Below are positions 1-10,796 of a stretch of 29,535 nt of DNA, in pieces; position 1 is the stretch's first letter; each line of letters opens with the position of its first letter. Under the pieces are notes generated by a model. The model saw only the letters and a list, made by a program, of their open reading frames with translations, made no database searches and had not been told where the DNA came from. Source of the DNA: Conidiobolus incongruus B7586 (lineage: Eukaryota > Entomophthoromycota > Entomophthoromycetes > Entomophthorales > Conidiobolaceae); assembly GCA_000697335.1 (NCBI GenBank), contig JNEM01014884.1:1-29535 (forward strand). The letters are read 5' to 3'. Both the position numbers and the translations under genes were made by a program.

Positions 1-2011
1 TTATTAAATTAAAAGGGGTAATATAGAGTTTATTATTAATTAATTTGTTTTAAGTTATTAAATAAAGAAAACTATATATAATTATTATTCAATATAATAA
101 TTAATATTTATTTATATTTATTATATTTATTTATTAAAATTTATCAAAAAGATTAATTTAACTTAACGTCTTTTTTTTTGTTAAATAAAAGATTATATAA
201 AAGAATCTAAGATTTATCAATTATAAATATTTATTATAAAAACCTATTTTTAATTGAACCTTAATAAATATAGTTTAACTATAGCTATTTTAGTTGTTTT
301 TAAGCCTTTGCTAATTTATAATATATTTAATTTATATTTTTATAAATTAATCTAAATTTAAACTTAAATATATATAATATGCTTATATAATTAATATAAA
401 ATTACTTTGATAATTCTTTAACTAAAATAAATTAATATTCTTAATATAATTTTTTATTCCATTAATAATTAAAAAAATAATAATAAAAGTTAATTTTTTA
501 AATATTGGTAAATTTTAAATAATATCCCTTTTAGCTTTAAAATTACAAATCTAGCATTATAGGGTAATTTTAAATAAAATATCATCTCTATAAACTATTT
601 GCAAATCTTAGATAATTTTAATAAGTTTATGATTAAGTTTAAAAAAATATAAAAGTAAAAACCTTTTGAAAATTATTATTTAGTTTAAATATAATTAAAT
701 TTAAATATAAATTATAAGACCAAAATATTTTAATAAAAAAATTATTATAATTGAATATATATAGTTTAAAAATATTTACTTTCTTATATATTTTATATAT
801 AAATAATTTTTCAAGATTTATAATATATTTGAAAGATAAAAAAATTTTTTTCTATTTTTTAATTTACACACTAATATCTTAATAAATTTGATTTAGCTAT
901 ATCTATTTTATGTCATTTTTAAACTTCTATTTAAATTATAAAATATTTAATATTTTTATTAATTAATCTAATATTAAGATTTAATCTATATTATATATTT
1001 ATTTCATTAAAATTAAATTATTAAAATTATAATTTAACTCAGATTAAAAAATATCATTTGATATATTTTTTATTTTATTAATAAATACCGTTATAATAAT
1101 AAAAACTATTTTTTTGAATTATAATAAACTTAAAACAATATCCATATTAACTTTAAAAAAACAATCTCTTATTTAAGAAAAATTTTCATATTTATATTAT
1201 TTTAATTATTTATTTATAAGCCTCAAATGATTTTATATGGTTAATAATTTAATTTTGATAATATTGAAATAACAGATCACTGATGATTATCATTTAATTT
1301 AAAAAAATAATTCACTGAAAAAATAATTAAAAATATATATAGTTTGAATGCATTAATTATCCTATATATCTAATATATAATTAAATCTTAAAAACTAATA
1401 ATATATATAAAAAATCAGGAATTAAAAAATTATCCATTTTTTTCTCCAAACTAATATTATAATAACTAAATGCTTAGAATTAATAATTATTCTATAATAA
1501 TTAAAAAAATAAATAGATTGATAGTAAAGTCATTTAATTTTTTGTTACGAAAGTTAAAAATATAATAAATCTTAATTAATGTTATAAAATTAAAAGGAGA
1601 CAGACCTATAAAGCTTATATTATCGATTATATATCATAAAATTTTATCTTAAATTATAATAAATTAATTAGCTTTTTTAAATTAAACACTGTAATATGAA
1701 TTTGGTTTTATTAATGAAGTAAAAATATTATTAATATCAATGTATTATACTTTTGCCAATATAATAAGAAAACCATACAGATTAGATAACTCTAAATTAA
1801 AGCTAATAAAGTAATATTAACTAGCTAACTTATAATAATTATGTATTTTTTTATTTTCAATGACATTTATTGACAAAAGTAATTTAAAAATATAATATAA
1901 CAAAATCAACCAATTTAAAAAATATTTATATTACTAAATAGACTCTTAGTAAAATAAATATAGTTTTTAAGTTAATAACAAATTTATCATGTATTATTAA
2001 TAATAAGGAAT
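1..2011. repeat. AT-rich repeat DNA with a decayed tandem duplication of about 618 bp
   Basis: No gene is visible. By eye, the stretch from about 260 to 850 aligns with the stretch from about 878 to 1470. Matching blocks include CTTAATAAAT at 260 and 878 (offset 618), ATTAATAA at 461 and 1077 (offset 616), and ATATATAGTTT near 759 and 1337 (offset about 578, so there are indels). The matches are spread over several hundred bases and keep their order, so a diverged direct duplication is likelier than chance, although the low sequence complexity inflates similarity. The first 250 bases may be the end of a further copy. I cannot name the repeat; a decayed transposon or a satellite-like unit both fit. 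Confidence 0.4.
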
Positions 2012-2330
2012 AATCTTGTCCATCACTCAAGAAATTCTGATTGCCATATTAATTCAAGAAGTCACATTGGAAGTACCCCATTTCATGAACTAATTGAACC
2101 TATCACTTAATAAACTCATCTCTCTACCTTCATTTCAAATGTATCCTGTCTTAAAATAAAAGTATTGAGCATTTACTTTATTTGCAGTAAGCCATTTTCA
2201 CCTAATTTTGTGGATCCATTAATTTCCCCTAGTTTTTGTGGTAATCTATTGTTTACCACTGCCAATTCCCCGTTTAAGCTCTTAAAACTTATTTCCTCCA
2301 GCGGTTACGGCCGTCAATCATAACACATAA
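2012..2330 (+). pseudogene. Relic of an unidentified gene, short copy (pair with 8673-9509)
   Basis: This block is less AT-rich than its flanks and matches the reverse complement of 8673-9509 in two segments. Bases 2012-2245 match about 9266-9509, and 2243-2325 match about 8673-8755. The roughly 500 bases between those segments in the other copy are absent here. The right-hand segment keeps an open frame in both copies with shared residues (here NLLFTTANSP followed by FKLLKLIS, then a stop at about 2320). A 47-nt intron-like interval, GT at 2141 to AG at 2187, has a counterpart in the other copy. The left part reads with a hydrophobic start (ILSITQEIL) that faintly recalls an F-box, but this is weak. 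No start codon or complete frame is found, so I call it a broken or partial gene of unknown function. Confidence 0.45.
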
Positions 2331-3292
2331 CGATATTTTATAATTTTTTGCAATTCATACTCTCATATAATTTTTAATTAGATATATTATTATTTAAAAA
2401 TTGCATATTCATAATAATAATTTATATAAACTAAACTCTTTATATTTAGTAATATAAAGTTTATAATAAAACTTTTTTGGATTACTTTTATTATTATTTT
2501 ATTAATGAATGGAAATCTTTCAAATTTAATATATGGATTTGTTTTAACGAGAAGTAATAATAAAATAATAAAAAATAACATTTTATTGTGATACTTATTA
2601 GTACATATTTACCATGTAATTGTAGAAATGTAAAATTGTAATATTACTTGATTTATAACATTAAAACAGTTTTATAGTTATTGAACAAAATGATTTATTA
2701 TTTATTATGTGGACAATTTAATATTTGAATTTATTTAATGAATAGATTGCTTAAATTTAATATTTATATTATATTATATATATACACATTTTATCAAATC
2801 AAATTAAAATTGTGAAAATTTTTGAAAAAAATATTTCTAATAATCTTATATTTCAAAGGATATTAATTAATATTAATATTTTATTAGCTTACTGTTTATT
2901 CAAAAATAACTGAAATATTAATAATTTTATATTTTGAATTACTTTCTCCATTATTTATTTATATTTTATTTTAATTAACAATAAGTATTTAAATTATTAA
3001 AGTATATATTGCTTTTCACCGTTTTGCTGCTATTAATATCATGATATATATATTTTATATTTCACATTATATAACTTGATGTAACATTAAAATAACTGAA
3101 ATCATTATTACTGAAAATATCGATACCATTTATAGAAATGAATATAGGAATTATTGTTTACATTTCCAGAATTCCTAAAACAAATGACTATATTACACTT
3201 TAACCATATTTATGTGATCAATAAAGTTTTTTGTAATACCTGTAATTAGTTGACTTTGATGAATAATAATATCGATTTTGTACTTTATTAGT
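2331..3292. other. Gene-free AT-rich spacer
   Basis: I see no gene, RNA or clear repeat here. A 63-codon open frame at 2390-2581 on the minus strand consists almost only of Ile, Leu, Phe, Lys, Asn and Tyr and is what random AT-rich DNA gives. The right end is the presumed 3' flank of the AIG1-like gene that stops at 3293. Confidence 0.6.
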
Positions 3293-4135
3293 TTATTCAA
3301 TGGGGAATCGAATTTGAGTAGAATCTCTAAATTTGGATTTTTTTAAACCAAACCTATCTCTTATAAGATGTAAAATATAAAGAATAATAGAAAATACTAT
3401 ACATGCTGCTAAAATAATACCTATTACTGATCCAAATAATTGAGTATTGTGATAGTCTAAAAATGGGTACACTAAAATTCCGAATCTGAAATCAAATTAG
3501 TCAATATATTTGAGTGAAATAAATGATAAATTATTACCCAGCATATATGGTTAGAGCCCATGCCAAGTAAATGAGTAAAACCAAAACTGCAGAAGGAGGA
3601 TATTTCCAATTCCATTGATGACGGCAAAGGGCACACTCTATCAGCATGAATACACTTTGAAGTGCGTGAACAGAGACATTCGTCCACATTTGAAATCTGG
3701 TGGATATTGGATCGGTTGGGAATAACATGTACCAATAGATAATACTTACTATGATGCAATCCAACATCAGAAAATGATATAATCCAGTAATAAAAATATT
3801 CGAATAAGGTCTCTTTTCCCAAGGCACTTTGTCTTTAACCACATAATAAATCGAGAGACATGAAGAGATCTAATATTAATTCATTAAATTTGAACAATGC
3901 ATTGAATATAAAATCTTACAAAAAAATATAAAATCACAGCATAATATGATAAAAACGTCAAATAACCATAAAAGTAAATAGGCATTAAATAATATATTGT
4001 GATTTGAGCTATTTGTACAACTATACAATACACTAGAAAAACCAGTCGAAAAATTGCTAATACCATAGGACTGACAAAGTACGATTCTACTTTGTCCAAT
4101 GGATCGGGAGGTGTTGGAAATGGATTAAATTTCAT
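3293..4135 (-). CDS. FAR-17a/AIG1-family integral membrane protein, probable threonine-type lipid hydrolase
   Basis: Three exons: 3920-4135, 3538-3869 and 3293-3485. The introns are 50 and 52 nt, with donors GTAAGA and GTAATA and acceptors TTAG and TCAG; CTAAT precedes the second acceptor. Spliced length is 246 aa, close to human AIG1 and ADTRP. About six membrane segments can be seen, near residues 26-46, 58-82, 98-121, 138-154, 164-182 and 200-222, followed by a basic tail. Family marks are YLTFLS at 59-64, the stretch NVSVHALQSVFMLIE ending at 150, and VYPFLDYH at 188-195, which parallel the KYLTFLN, NHGMHT and VYPFLE blocks of AIG1. Thr60 and His140 fall on the Thr/His pair reported as catalytic in AIG1 and ADTRP, which cleave fatty-acid esters of hydroxy fatty acids. 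A rolling-stone-type relative is the main alternative. ER or other endomembrane location and substrate are inference. The gene stands alone. Confidence 0.75.
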
Positions 4136-4392
4136 CAGGTTTAAAATTAATATAAAATTTATTAATCTAAATGAATATCGGGTTTTTATAGTTTTCCTAG
4201 TACTAACAATTCAATTAGCCATTTCAATCATCAAATCAAATTTTAAGTTTTAAACTGAATTAAAGTTAAAATAAGTTATTTTTAATTTTTTTAAATTGAT
4301 TTAAATTGAATTTTTCTTGTTTCACTTAATATATAATGGTTCAAAAATTATATTAGATAAATTTTGAATATAAAATTTGATAAAATATAAGA

Positions 4393-4563
4393 TTCAAATT
4401 GAAAGTAATACCATTATAATAATTAATATCTCCCTCCTTTTTCAAGAATATGATATCTTATTAATTGTAATTATTTAACTTTTTTATATAATATTTTAGA
4501 ATTTATCTTCAAAATTACTCATCCAATATAATTGTAACAATATATTGTTACTTTCAATTTGAA
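4393..4563. repeat. 171-bp unit with 16-bp terminal inverted repeats (possible MITE)
   Basis: TTCAAATTGAAAGTAA at 4393-4408 is repeated exactly as its reverse complement at 4548-4563. The interior is AT-rich with no coding. Length and termini suit a miniature inverted-repeat element. However, the bases just outside (GA on the left, GG on the right) give no clear target-site duplication, so a plain inverted repeat, or a hairpin-forming promoter structure of the gene to the left, remains possible. Confidence 0.35.
4534..4551. promoter_or_regulatory. 18-bp perfect palindrome, candidate operator-like site
   Basis: GTAACAATATATTGTTAC reads the same on both strands. It lies about 400 bp upstream of the AIG1-like start codon (4135, minus strand) and overlaps the right arm of the 171-bp unit. 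A related half, GTAACAAT, recurs near 4646. A dimeric regulator could bind here, but AT-rich DNA yields palindromes by chance more readily, so this is only a candidate. Confidence 0.25.
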
Positions 4564-5190
4564 GGCAGAGGAAACTAGTATTGATTAGAATTGATTAGAA
4601 TTGATTAACTTTAATTTCGAGCTTGAGGAGATTAAAGTCACAATAGTAACAATCTAATAAAGATATTACAAGTTATATAATATGTAATACCAAATCTATT
4701 AAACTTAAAATAGAATAGCTATAATAATAATAATCCAATATAAAACACTAAATGTCGAAGTATTGAATGAATGAATTGATTAAACCGAGAATTTAAGACA
4801 AAAAATTTTGAATGAAATCTAATTGAATTAGATTAATCGAAATAAAATTAAATCGAAAATTTACTTTGTTTCAATTAACATATGTATTTTATATCAAAGT
4901 TGAAATGTTATTAAATCATTTCCCATATATTATATTGTCCACCGTAACAGCCATAATCACAAGATATCATATTAGATGAGTATGGAGGATATTGTAATCA
5001 AATCTAGTTCTTTCCAATAAATTAATTTTTAATTTTTTTAATTATATATATATATATATATATTATTTTATAGAGTGACAAATTATTATTATTCCTTATT
5101 ATAATTAATAATATGATTATTGACAAAATATTTTTAATTTAAAATTTTAATATAATTGTGTTAATAATAGTTAGTTGGATATTATAATAT

Positions 5191-5457
5191 TGTCATGGGC
5201 CGGAGGACCCGTTCGTCCTTAACAATTCAATTCATTCGAGAACCCTGTCACAGATCCACCTGCAACGTGACCACAAAATACACCCGAGCAATGGAAACAA
5301 TTGTTCCATCTGACGTACGGTTCGTACGCTGGGAAGACACGTCGAGCAAACTATAAATATGCCGACTACAACCAAGTTATCACGTCGGTCCTCTTCCTAG
5401 GGTACAGCCCAATAATCCAGGTTAAACAATAAATTACCCCTTTTATATCACCAAACA
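5191..5457 (+). mobile_element. LTR of an LTR retrotransposon (family 1), GC-richer and little decayed
   Basis: The block starts TGTCATGGGCC and ends CCAAACA, giving the TGT...ACA termini of an LTR over 267 bp. A TATA-box-like TATAAAT lies at 5352-5358. Its base composition is far less AT-rich than the flanks on either side, so it is probably younger than the other repeats in the window, or has escaped their mutation. It is followed directly by a primer-binding-site-like stretch. The family is likely Ty3/gypsy but cannot be fixed from the LTR alone. Confidence 0.6.
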
Positions 5458-5545
5458 GGTGCCGTCCCGGAAGACGACTATTTACTTAAAAGTTATTGGA
5501 CACTTGACTTCTCAGCCAGTGTCAATATTAATGTCAATAGCTGAT
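5458..5545 (+). mobile_element. Primer-binding-site-like sequence and leader stub of the family-1 element
   Basis: GGTGCCGTCCCGG directly after the LTR would pair with a tRNA 3' end of the type CCGGGACGGCACC, as expected of a primer-binding site. About 75 further bases keep the same richer composition, then the sequence drifts back to AT-rich spacer. No gag or pol is recognisable, so only the left end of the element is left. The right limit is approximate. Confidence 0.45.
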
Positions 5546-8500
5546 AATAATATTTACAAATAGTTTTTAATTCGATATTTAAAAAAATAGATATATTCTT
5601 TTAACCCATATAATGACTTGATTAGTTGATAATATACATATAATCCTTTGTTTATTAAGGCTAAGTATAATAATAATAGAAGTTATATTGACTATAATAT
5701 ATATATATATATATATATAATTATTATTTTAATTCAATCCAATTTATATTCCATTAATAAATAATAAAACTAAAGTTTAATTATAAGCAAAACCTTAATA
5801 TTTTTCTAGATTATTTAAATATTTATAATATTTCTTAATTTCATAAATGATTTTATAGGTATTAATATATTTGATGTAATATAAATTAAATAAAATTATT
5901 AACTTGATTTCTCAGATTTACATTAATTGGAATTTTTCTTAAAAATTATGTCATGAAATCCTTTTCACACCAGCTAATACTTAATGATTTTTGTGAATAA
6001 TTCGTATTGAATATTTTTATCCAAAAAAAATTTAATTATCGCTTATTGTTCAAATATCTGATGTAATCTAAATTTCTTTTACAATCCAATTGTCACAAAT
6101 TTTCAAGGTTAAAATAAACCTTAGATTTAAGTCACAATGCAATATAAATATATAATATCATATAATATATATTTATATACCATATTAATATAGTCTATCT
6201 ATATTAACACCCTTCCTGAAATTATCACTTATATATATTTAACCTTATTTAAAAAGATACCTCAAGCAAAATATCTTTCACTTAAAAATTATAAATTATA
6301 ATAAATATTATTTTAATATTGAATATAAGGACAATTATGTAGAGACATTTATAAGATAAGATTGTTGAGTTGGACTACACTGACTCCGCCCAAGATTATT
6401 ATAATTGAAAATTATCCTTTTTTAGCAATTTGGCATTATATTTGGTTTTATATTTTATTAAATCTTTTATTTCAATTATTAGAAAATTTTTAAGTAGAAA
6501 TTAAAAATTATTCTTATAATATTAAATTGTTTTTGCTACCTTAATTTTGAATTTTTTTTAATAATCCAGGTGAATATTATTCTTGGCTGTCAGAGCCAAG
6601 TATACAAAATATTTTATGCAATTACAATAGTTTTATAAAGTAGATATTTATTGAATATTTCAACTATACAACAGATATTTATGTATTATTATACTAAGGA
6701 TTATATTTATATTGTTTTTACTTGAAAAAGATTTTAATGATTATTAAAATTATTATTTAATGGTTTGGATATTAAGAAAGTTAAAATATTGTCAATAAAT
6801 TTCATTAAAAACAAATATATGAATTTATTTTATATATTGAATATTTTTAGTAATTTGAACTGTAAAATTAAATAGTTATATTGTTAATAATGGTATATTG
6901 AATAAAATTTGTTATTAGATGTATTTTAATATTTCATAGAGATTATATTTAAAAATTTAGGTTAATATATTACTATTTTTTTTAAATGATTGATTTTTAA
7001 TTCGTAATCAATATATTAAAGAATATTTATTATATAAAAATAAAGCAGAATTTTATATATTTCTTTGTCAGAGTAATTTTATAATATTATTAAAAATTTT
7101 ATAAATTATCAAAATATTAAGCTTTTGTTTAATACTTTAATTTTATTATGCTAAATAATATGGATATTAATATATTTTTGAACACTTTCAAATATATTTT
7201 ATATTATCTTATATGATGTTTATTAATAAAGATTGTAATTATAATTTTATACCCTGAATTCTAATATATTTAATTAAATTTGAATATCAATATATAATAC
7301 AAAGAAAATATACTGAATGACTCCTTTTGAAAATATATAATAAAATTTTAACTAAAAAATATTATTATATATCTAATTAAGTTATAAAATATAATTTAAA
7401 GATATTTTTAAAATCAAGGAAATTATAGAAAATTTGAAAAAAAAATTAATAATTAATATTATAACTTTTTTATAAATATTAAATAAAATTTGATATTCTC
7501 TCTTAAACTCAAAATTTAATAAAACGTGTGTTAACAAAATAAAAACCAATACATTATTAAATACAAAGCTTGTAATCTTTTATTTTATTTATTATTCTCG
7601 TATATATAGAATAACATTTGAGAATTTGAGTCATATTTATTTTGCAAGTCAATATAATGAATATATTAATAAACAAATAAATAATATAGTTATATATAAC
7701 TGGATTTTATATTAATTTAAAAAAAATATTATATTATTTAAAATAAAATTCAAAATGAAAAAAATACAAAATTATAAACTCAAAAATAATTTGATTCCAT
7801 TAAGTTGAATAAATCAATATAATATAACTTATTTGATATTAAAAATAATTGATATATAATTTAATTATTATATTGATTAAAAAATTAATAATTAATTAAA
7901 ATAACAATATATATTATATAATATCATGGCTGTTAAAATAATAACCCATTTAATTAATTTTATCTTATTATATTATATTCTAGGGGTATTTATATATTGC
8001 AAAAAAAACTAGGTGACAAAGCGATGATTAGGCAGAGGAAAATTTAAATTAATAGTGACAAAAGCATTTTAATATATCTGTGAGTTTATTTAATATTCAA
8101 AATAAATTATATTATATAATTATATTAAGATATATATTAGATAATATTACTAAGAAAATAGTATTGATAGAAATAGTCCTAAATCTTAGAAAATAATGGT
8201 GATTAATGATAATTAAAGAAGAATATTAAGAGTAAAAAGAAAGATTATATTTATTATAAAAAATGATTTTTTTTATAAGAATAAATTCAATTTAAAAACA
8301 TATATTACTTAGTAAATTAAAAGTTAATATAAACATGGAAAAATAGAAAAGAATCAAGGGAACTAGTCTTATAAGAAATATATCCTAAAGGTCTTATTTT
8401 TTATAACCTTGATATATCCTTTTATATTATTTTTAGTTAAAAAATATAATATTAAAATATTATTATAAAAATAAAATTTTATTATAATTTTTAGTTTTTA

Positions 8501-8672
8501 ATAAAGGTGATTAAAATGTTATTAAATTTAATAAAATATCCTTATATATATTATTCAACAAACTACAAAAATATTATTTTTTTTAATTAATAAATATATG
8601 TTTATTAAAAGGATAGTATTTTTGGTTTTGAATTTTTTTGAAAAACTTTCTAAAATCCATCTTATTGAGTTA
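5546..8672. other. Long AT-rich gene-free region
   Basis: Three kilobases of very AT-rich DNA without a supportable gene. It holds a (TA)n run at about 5697-5720. A small island of richer composition lies at about 6330-6410 and could not be assigned. A short hairpin sits at 6582-6600 (CTTGGCT, five-base loop, AGCCAAG). The word AATAATCCAGGT occurs both in the family-1 LTR (near 5411) and at about 6561, so a decayed LTR fragment near 6560 is possible but unproven. The remainder looks like old, unidentifiable repeat DNA. Confidence 0.45.
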
Positions 8673-9509
8673 TTAATAATAGCTGTAATTGTTAAAGAAA
8701 ATAAGTATTAAGGGCTTAAGTAGGGACTCACCAATGGTAAATAATAGGTTATCACTATTAAGACCAAATAAATATAAATTAATCTGTGGTTCAAAGAGCC
8801 AGGAATAATATTTCCCTAGGGTATTAAATATATAAAAAATCATCACAACTATCAATATCTTATATAGGAATCTAGTCTTACTATCAATTAAAAGTCCTAA
8901 AATATTATAAAAGAGGGTTGATATAATTAGAAAAATATAAAGCATCATATACAATCTTAAAGAAAGTGGTGGAAGGTTAGGGTTGAACTTGTAAGATATA
9001 TTAGATATCAATATACTAAAAAACCATTTCCATATTATTCAAAAAAGGTTATTTTTAATAATAGCAATAGATTATATTTATTATAAAATGGTTTTACTAA
9101 TAATCAATATAGATATTCTGTTTGAAATTAATACTTTAAATGGATAGGATATTTATATTGAGTTAAAGGAAAAAGGGCTTATTAATCCAATGGTTGGAAA
9201 ATAGGAGTTCTTTTGTTATTGAGGTTTTACAATTAGGCTTGTATAGTTATTAGGTAAATGCAAGTATATTATGACAACCACAAAACTAAGGGAAATTGAC
9301 AAGGTTCACCAAATTAGGTCAAAAAAGCTTACTGTAAATAAAATACTCAATACTTTTACTTTAAGATTGGATACTTTTAAAATAAAAGTAGAGAGATGAG
9401 TTTATTAAGTGATAGGTTAAGCCAATTCATGAAAAAAGGTATCTCCGATATGATTTCTTGAATCAGTATAGTGATCAGAATTTTTTGAAAAATGGACAAG
9501 ATTATTTAC
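8673..9509 (-). pseudogene. Relic of an unidentified gene, long copy (inverted relative to 2012-2330)
   Basis: Both ends of this stretch match the relic at 2012-2330 in reverse orientation. It holds a 112-codon open frame at 8673-9011, with hydrophobic segments suggesting two or three membrane passes and the shared C-terminal block NLLFTIGESLL before the stop. That frame has no ATG; it could begin after a TTTTAG acceptor at about 9017. Upstream the reading frame is interrupted. The intron-like interval GT...AG at 9332-9374 corresponds to the one in the other copy. The protein family is not recognised. It could be a young pseudogene of a membrane protein or one exon of a gene whose other exons I cannot see. 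The conserved frame at the 3' end in both copies argues that it once coded. Confidence 0.4.
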
Positions 9510-10395
9510 TATCATAATATTTATATATTAATGGATTATATAATATATTTGAATTTGTATCGTTTATAAATTAATCTTTATTAATTATTTAATAGTAATA
9601 TTAATATTAAGAATAAACCAATCTTAAATGATCATAAATTACATAATAGCTAATTATATTTACAAAACAAAATTATATTATATATCAATATGCAAATTTA
9701 TTTATATAGTTATTTAAGTTTATAATTGATTAAACCTAATGAAAGGAGAGATTCAATTACTTAACATATAATAATAATTAAGAAACAAAGGAAACTCTGT
9801 AATAATCAATAATATTTATATTGCTATTTTTATAAATTTTATTAAAAACTTGTTTTAATATATGATTTTTATTTATTTAATCAATAATTTTCCTAATATT
9901 TATTTTTAATAAATTAAAAAAATATAATAAAAGTTTTTAAAGATTTAATTTGTAATAAACTTCTATTATTCTCAATTCCAAAGGTTTTAAAATAGGAAAT
10001 ATTAATATTAGAACTTGTAATATTAAAAGTCATTTATAATCAGTATAATTAAAAAATTTGAATAAATATAAAGTGAAATAATATATAAACCAAAAAACTA
10101 ATTATTATTTTAGAAATTTTCATCCTTTTTATATAAATAATTTTAATTAAATGAATTATATCTTATCTTAATTATATGATTTTTTTAATAGAAAAATCTA
10201 TGGCCTTAGCATTTGCACTCAATATACTTAATTATTTATCATTATAAAAAACATAATATAATAAAAGTTATTAAATATTTTATTAAATTAACCAAAACTT
10301 TGTTATTTTAATTATAAAGTTATAAAGATAAATCATAATATTTTTAAAAACATTAAGTTATCCAAATATTTTATTATTAATATTTATTTTATATA
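9510..10395. other. AT-rich gene-free spacer
   Basis: No open frame, RNA or clear repeat could be supported. The texture is uniform A/T with short A and T runs, as in the other decayed stretches. Confidence 0.5.
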
Positions 10396-10796
10396 TGTTA
10401 AGAGACTAGTTCTCTAAATTCTTATATATACTTTCATATAATCCAAGTAACTATAAATTATATGATTAATTTATACTTATATAGTTAAATTAATTGTATA
10501 AATAGTATTAAATTATCTAATAAACTAGGTTCCTCTTTTTTTCCTCTCAATTCTTACTATTTTCTACTTTTACACTATTTCTAAGATTGAGACTACATTC
10601 TGTCGATATTGTAGGATATTGGCACTACCTAATATAAATCTTAATATATCGGTGACTCATCCTAGTTCGAAGCTTAATTAAACTTTGTTTACACTTGCAC
10701 GCTACAGCAACGTTATATTACCACGTTCTGCGCCACACTACTTTTATATTAAGTCTTCCTCTGCACTATATTAGTTTAACTACCACTACGCTTACA
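10396..10796 (+). mobile_element. Solo LTR, family 2 (401 bp)
   Basis: Starts TGTTAAGAGAC and ends CGCTTACA (TG...CA termini). It is flanked by ATATA at 10391-10395 and 10797-10801, which may be a 5-bp target-site duplication, although such a word is common here. It aligns along its whole length with the reverse complement of 27628-28019, which confirms the boundaries independently. No internal retrotransposon sequence flanks it, so it looks like a solo LTR left by recombination. Its right half keeps more G and C than the other copy, so it is less decayed. Confidence 0.7.

Larger units (their letters stand above)
4136..5190. other. Upstream flank of the AIG1-like gene and AT-rich spacer
   Basis: This is the 5' flank of the minus-strand gene starting at 4135. 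It contains the inverted-repeat unit at 4393-4563, almost three tandem copies of TTGATTAGAA at 4581-4607, and a (TA)n run near 5043-5063. No open frame of note is present. The transcription start cannot be placed. Confidence 0.5.

Noticed and set aside
2390-2581. 63-codon minus-strand open frame
   Set aside because: Composition is only AT-rich codons, with no domain and no conserved neighbour; expected by chance at this base composition.
5040-5063. (TA)n runs here and at about 5697 and 26167 as possible origins or CRISPR-like repeats
   Set aside because: They are plain dinucleotide microsatellites without spacers or associated sequence.
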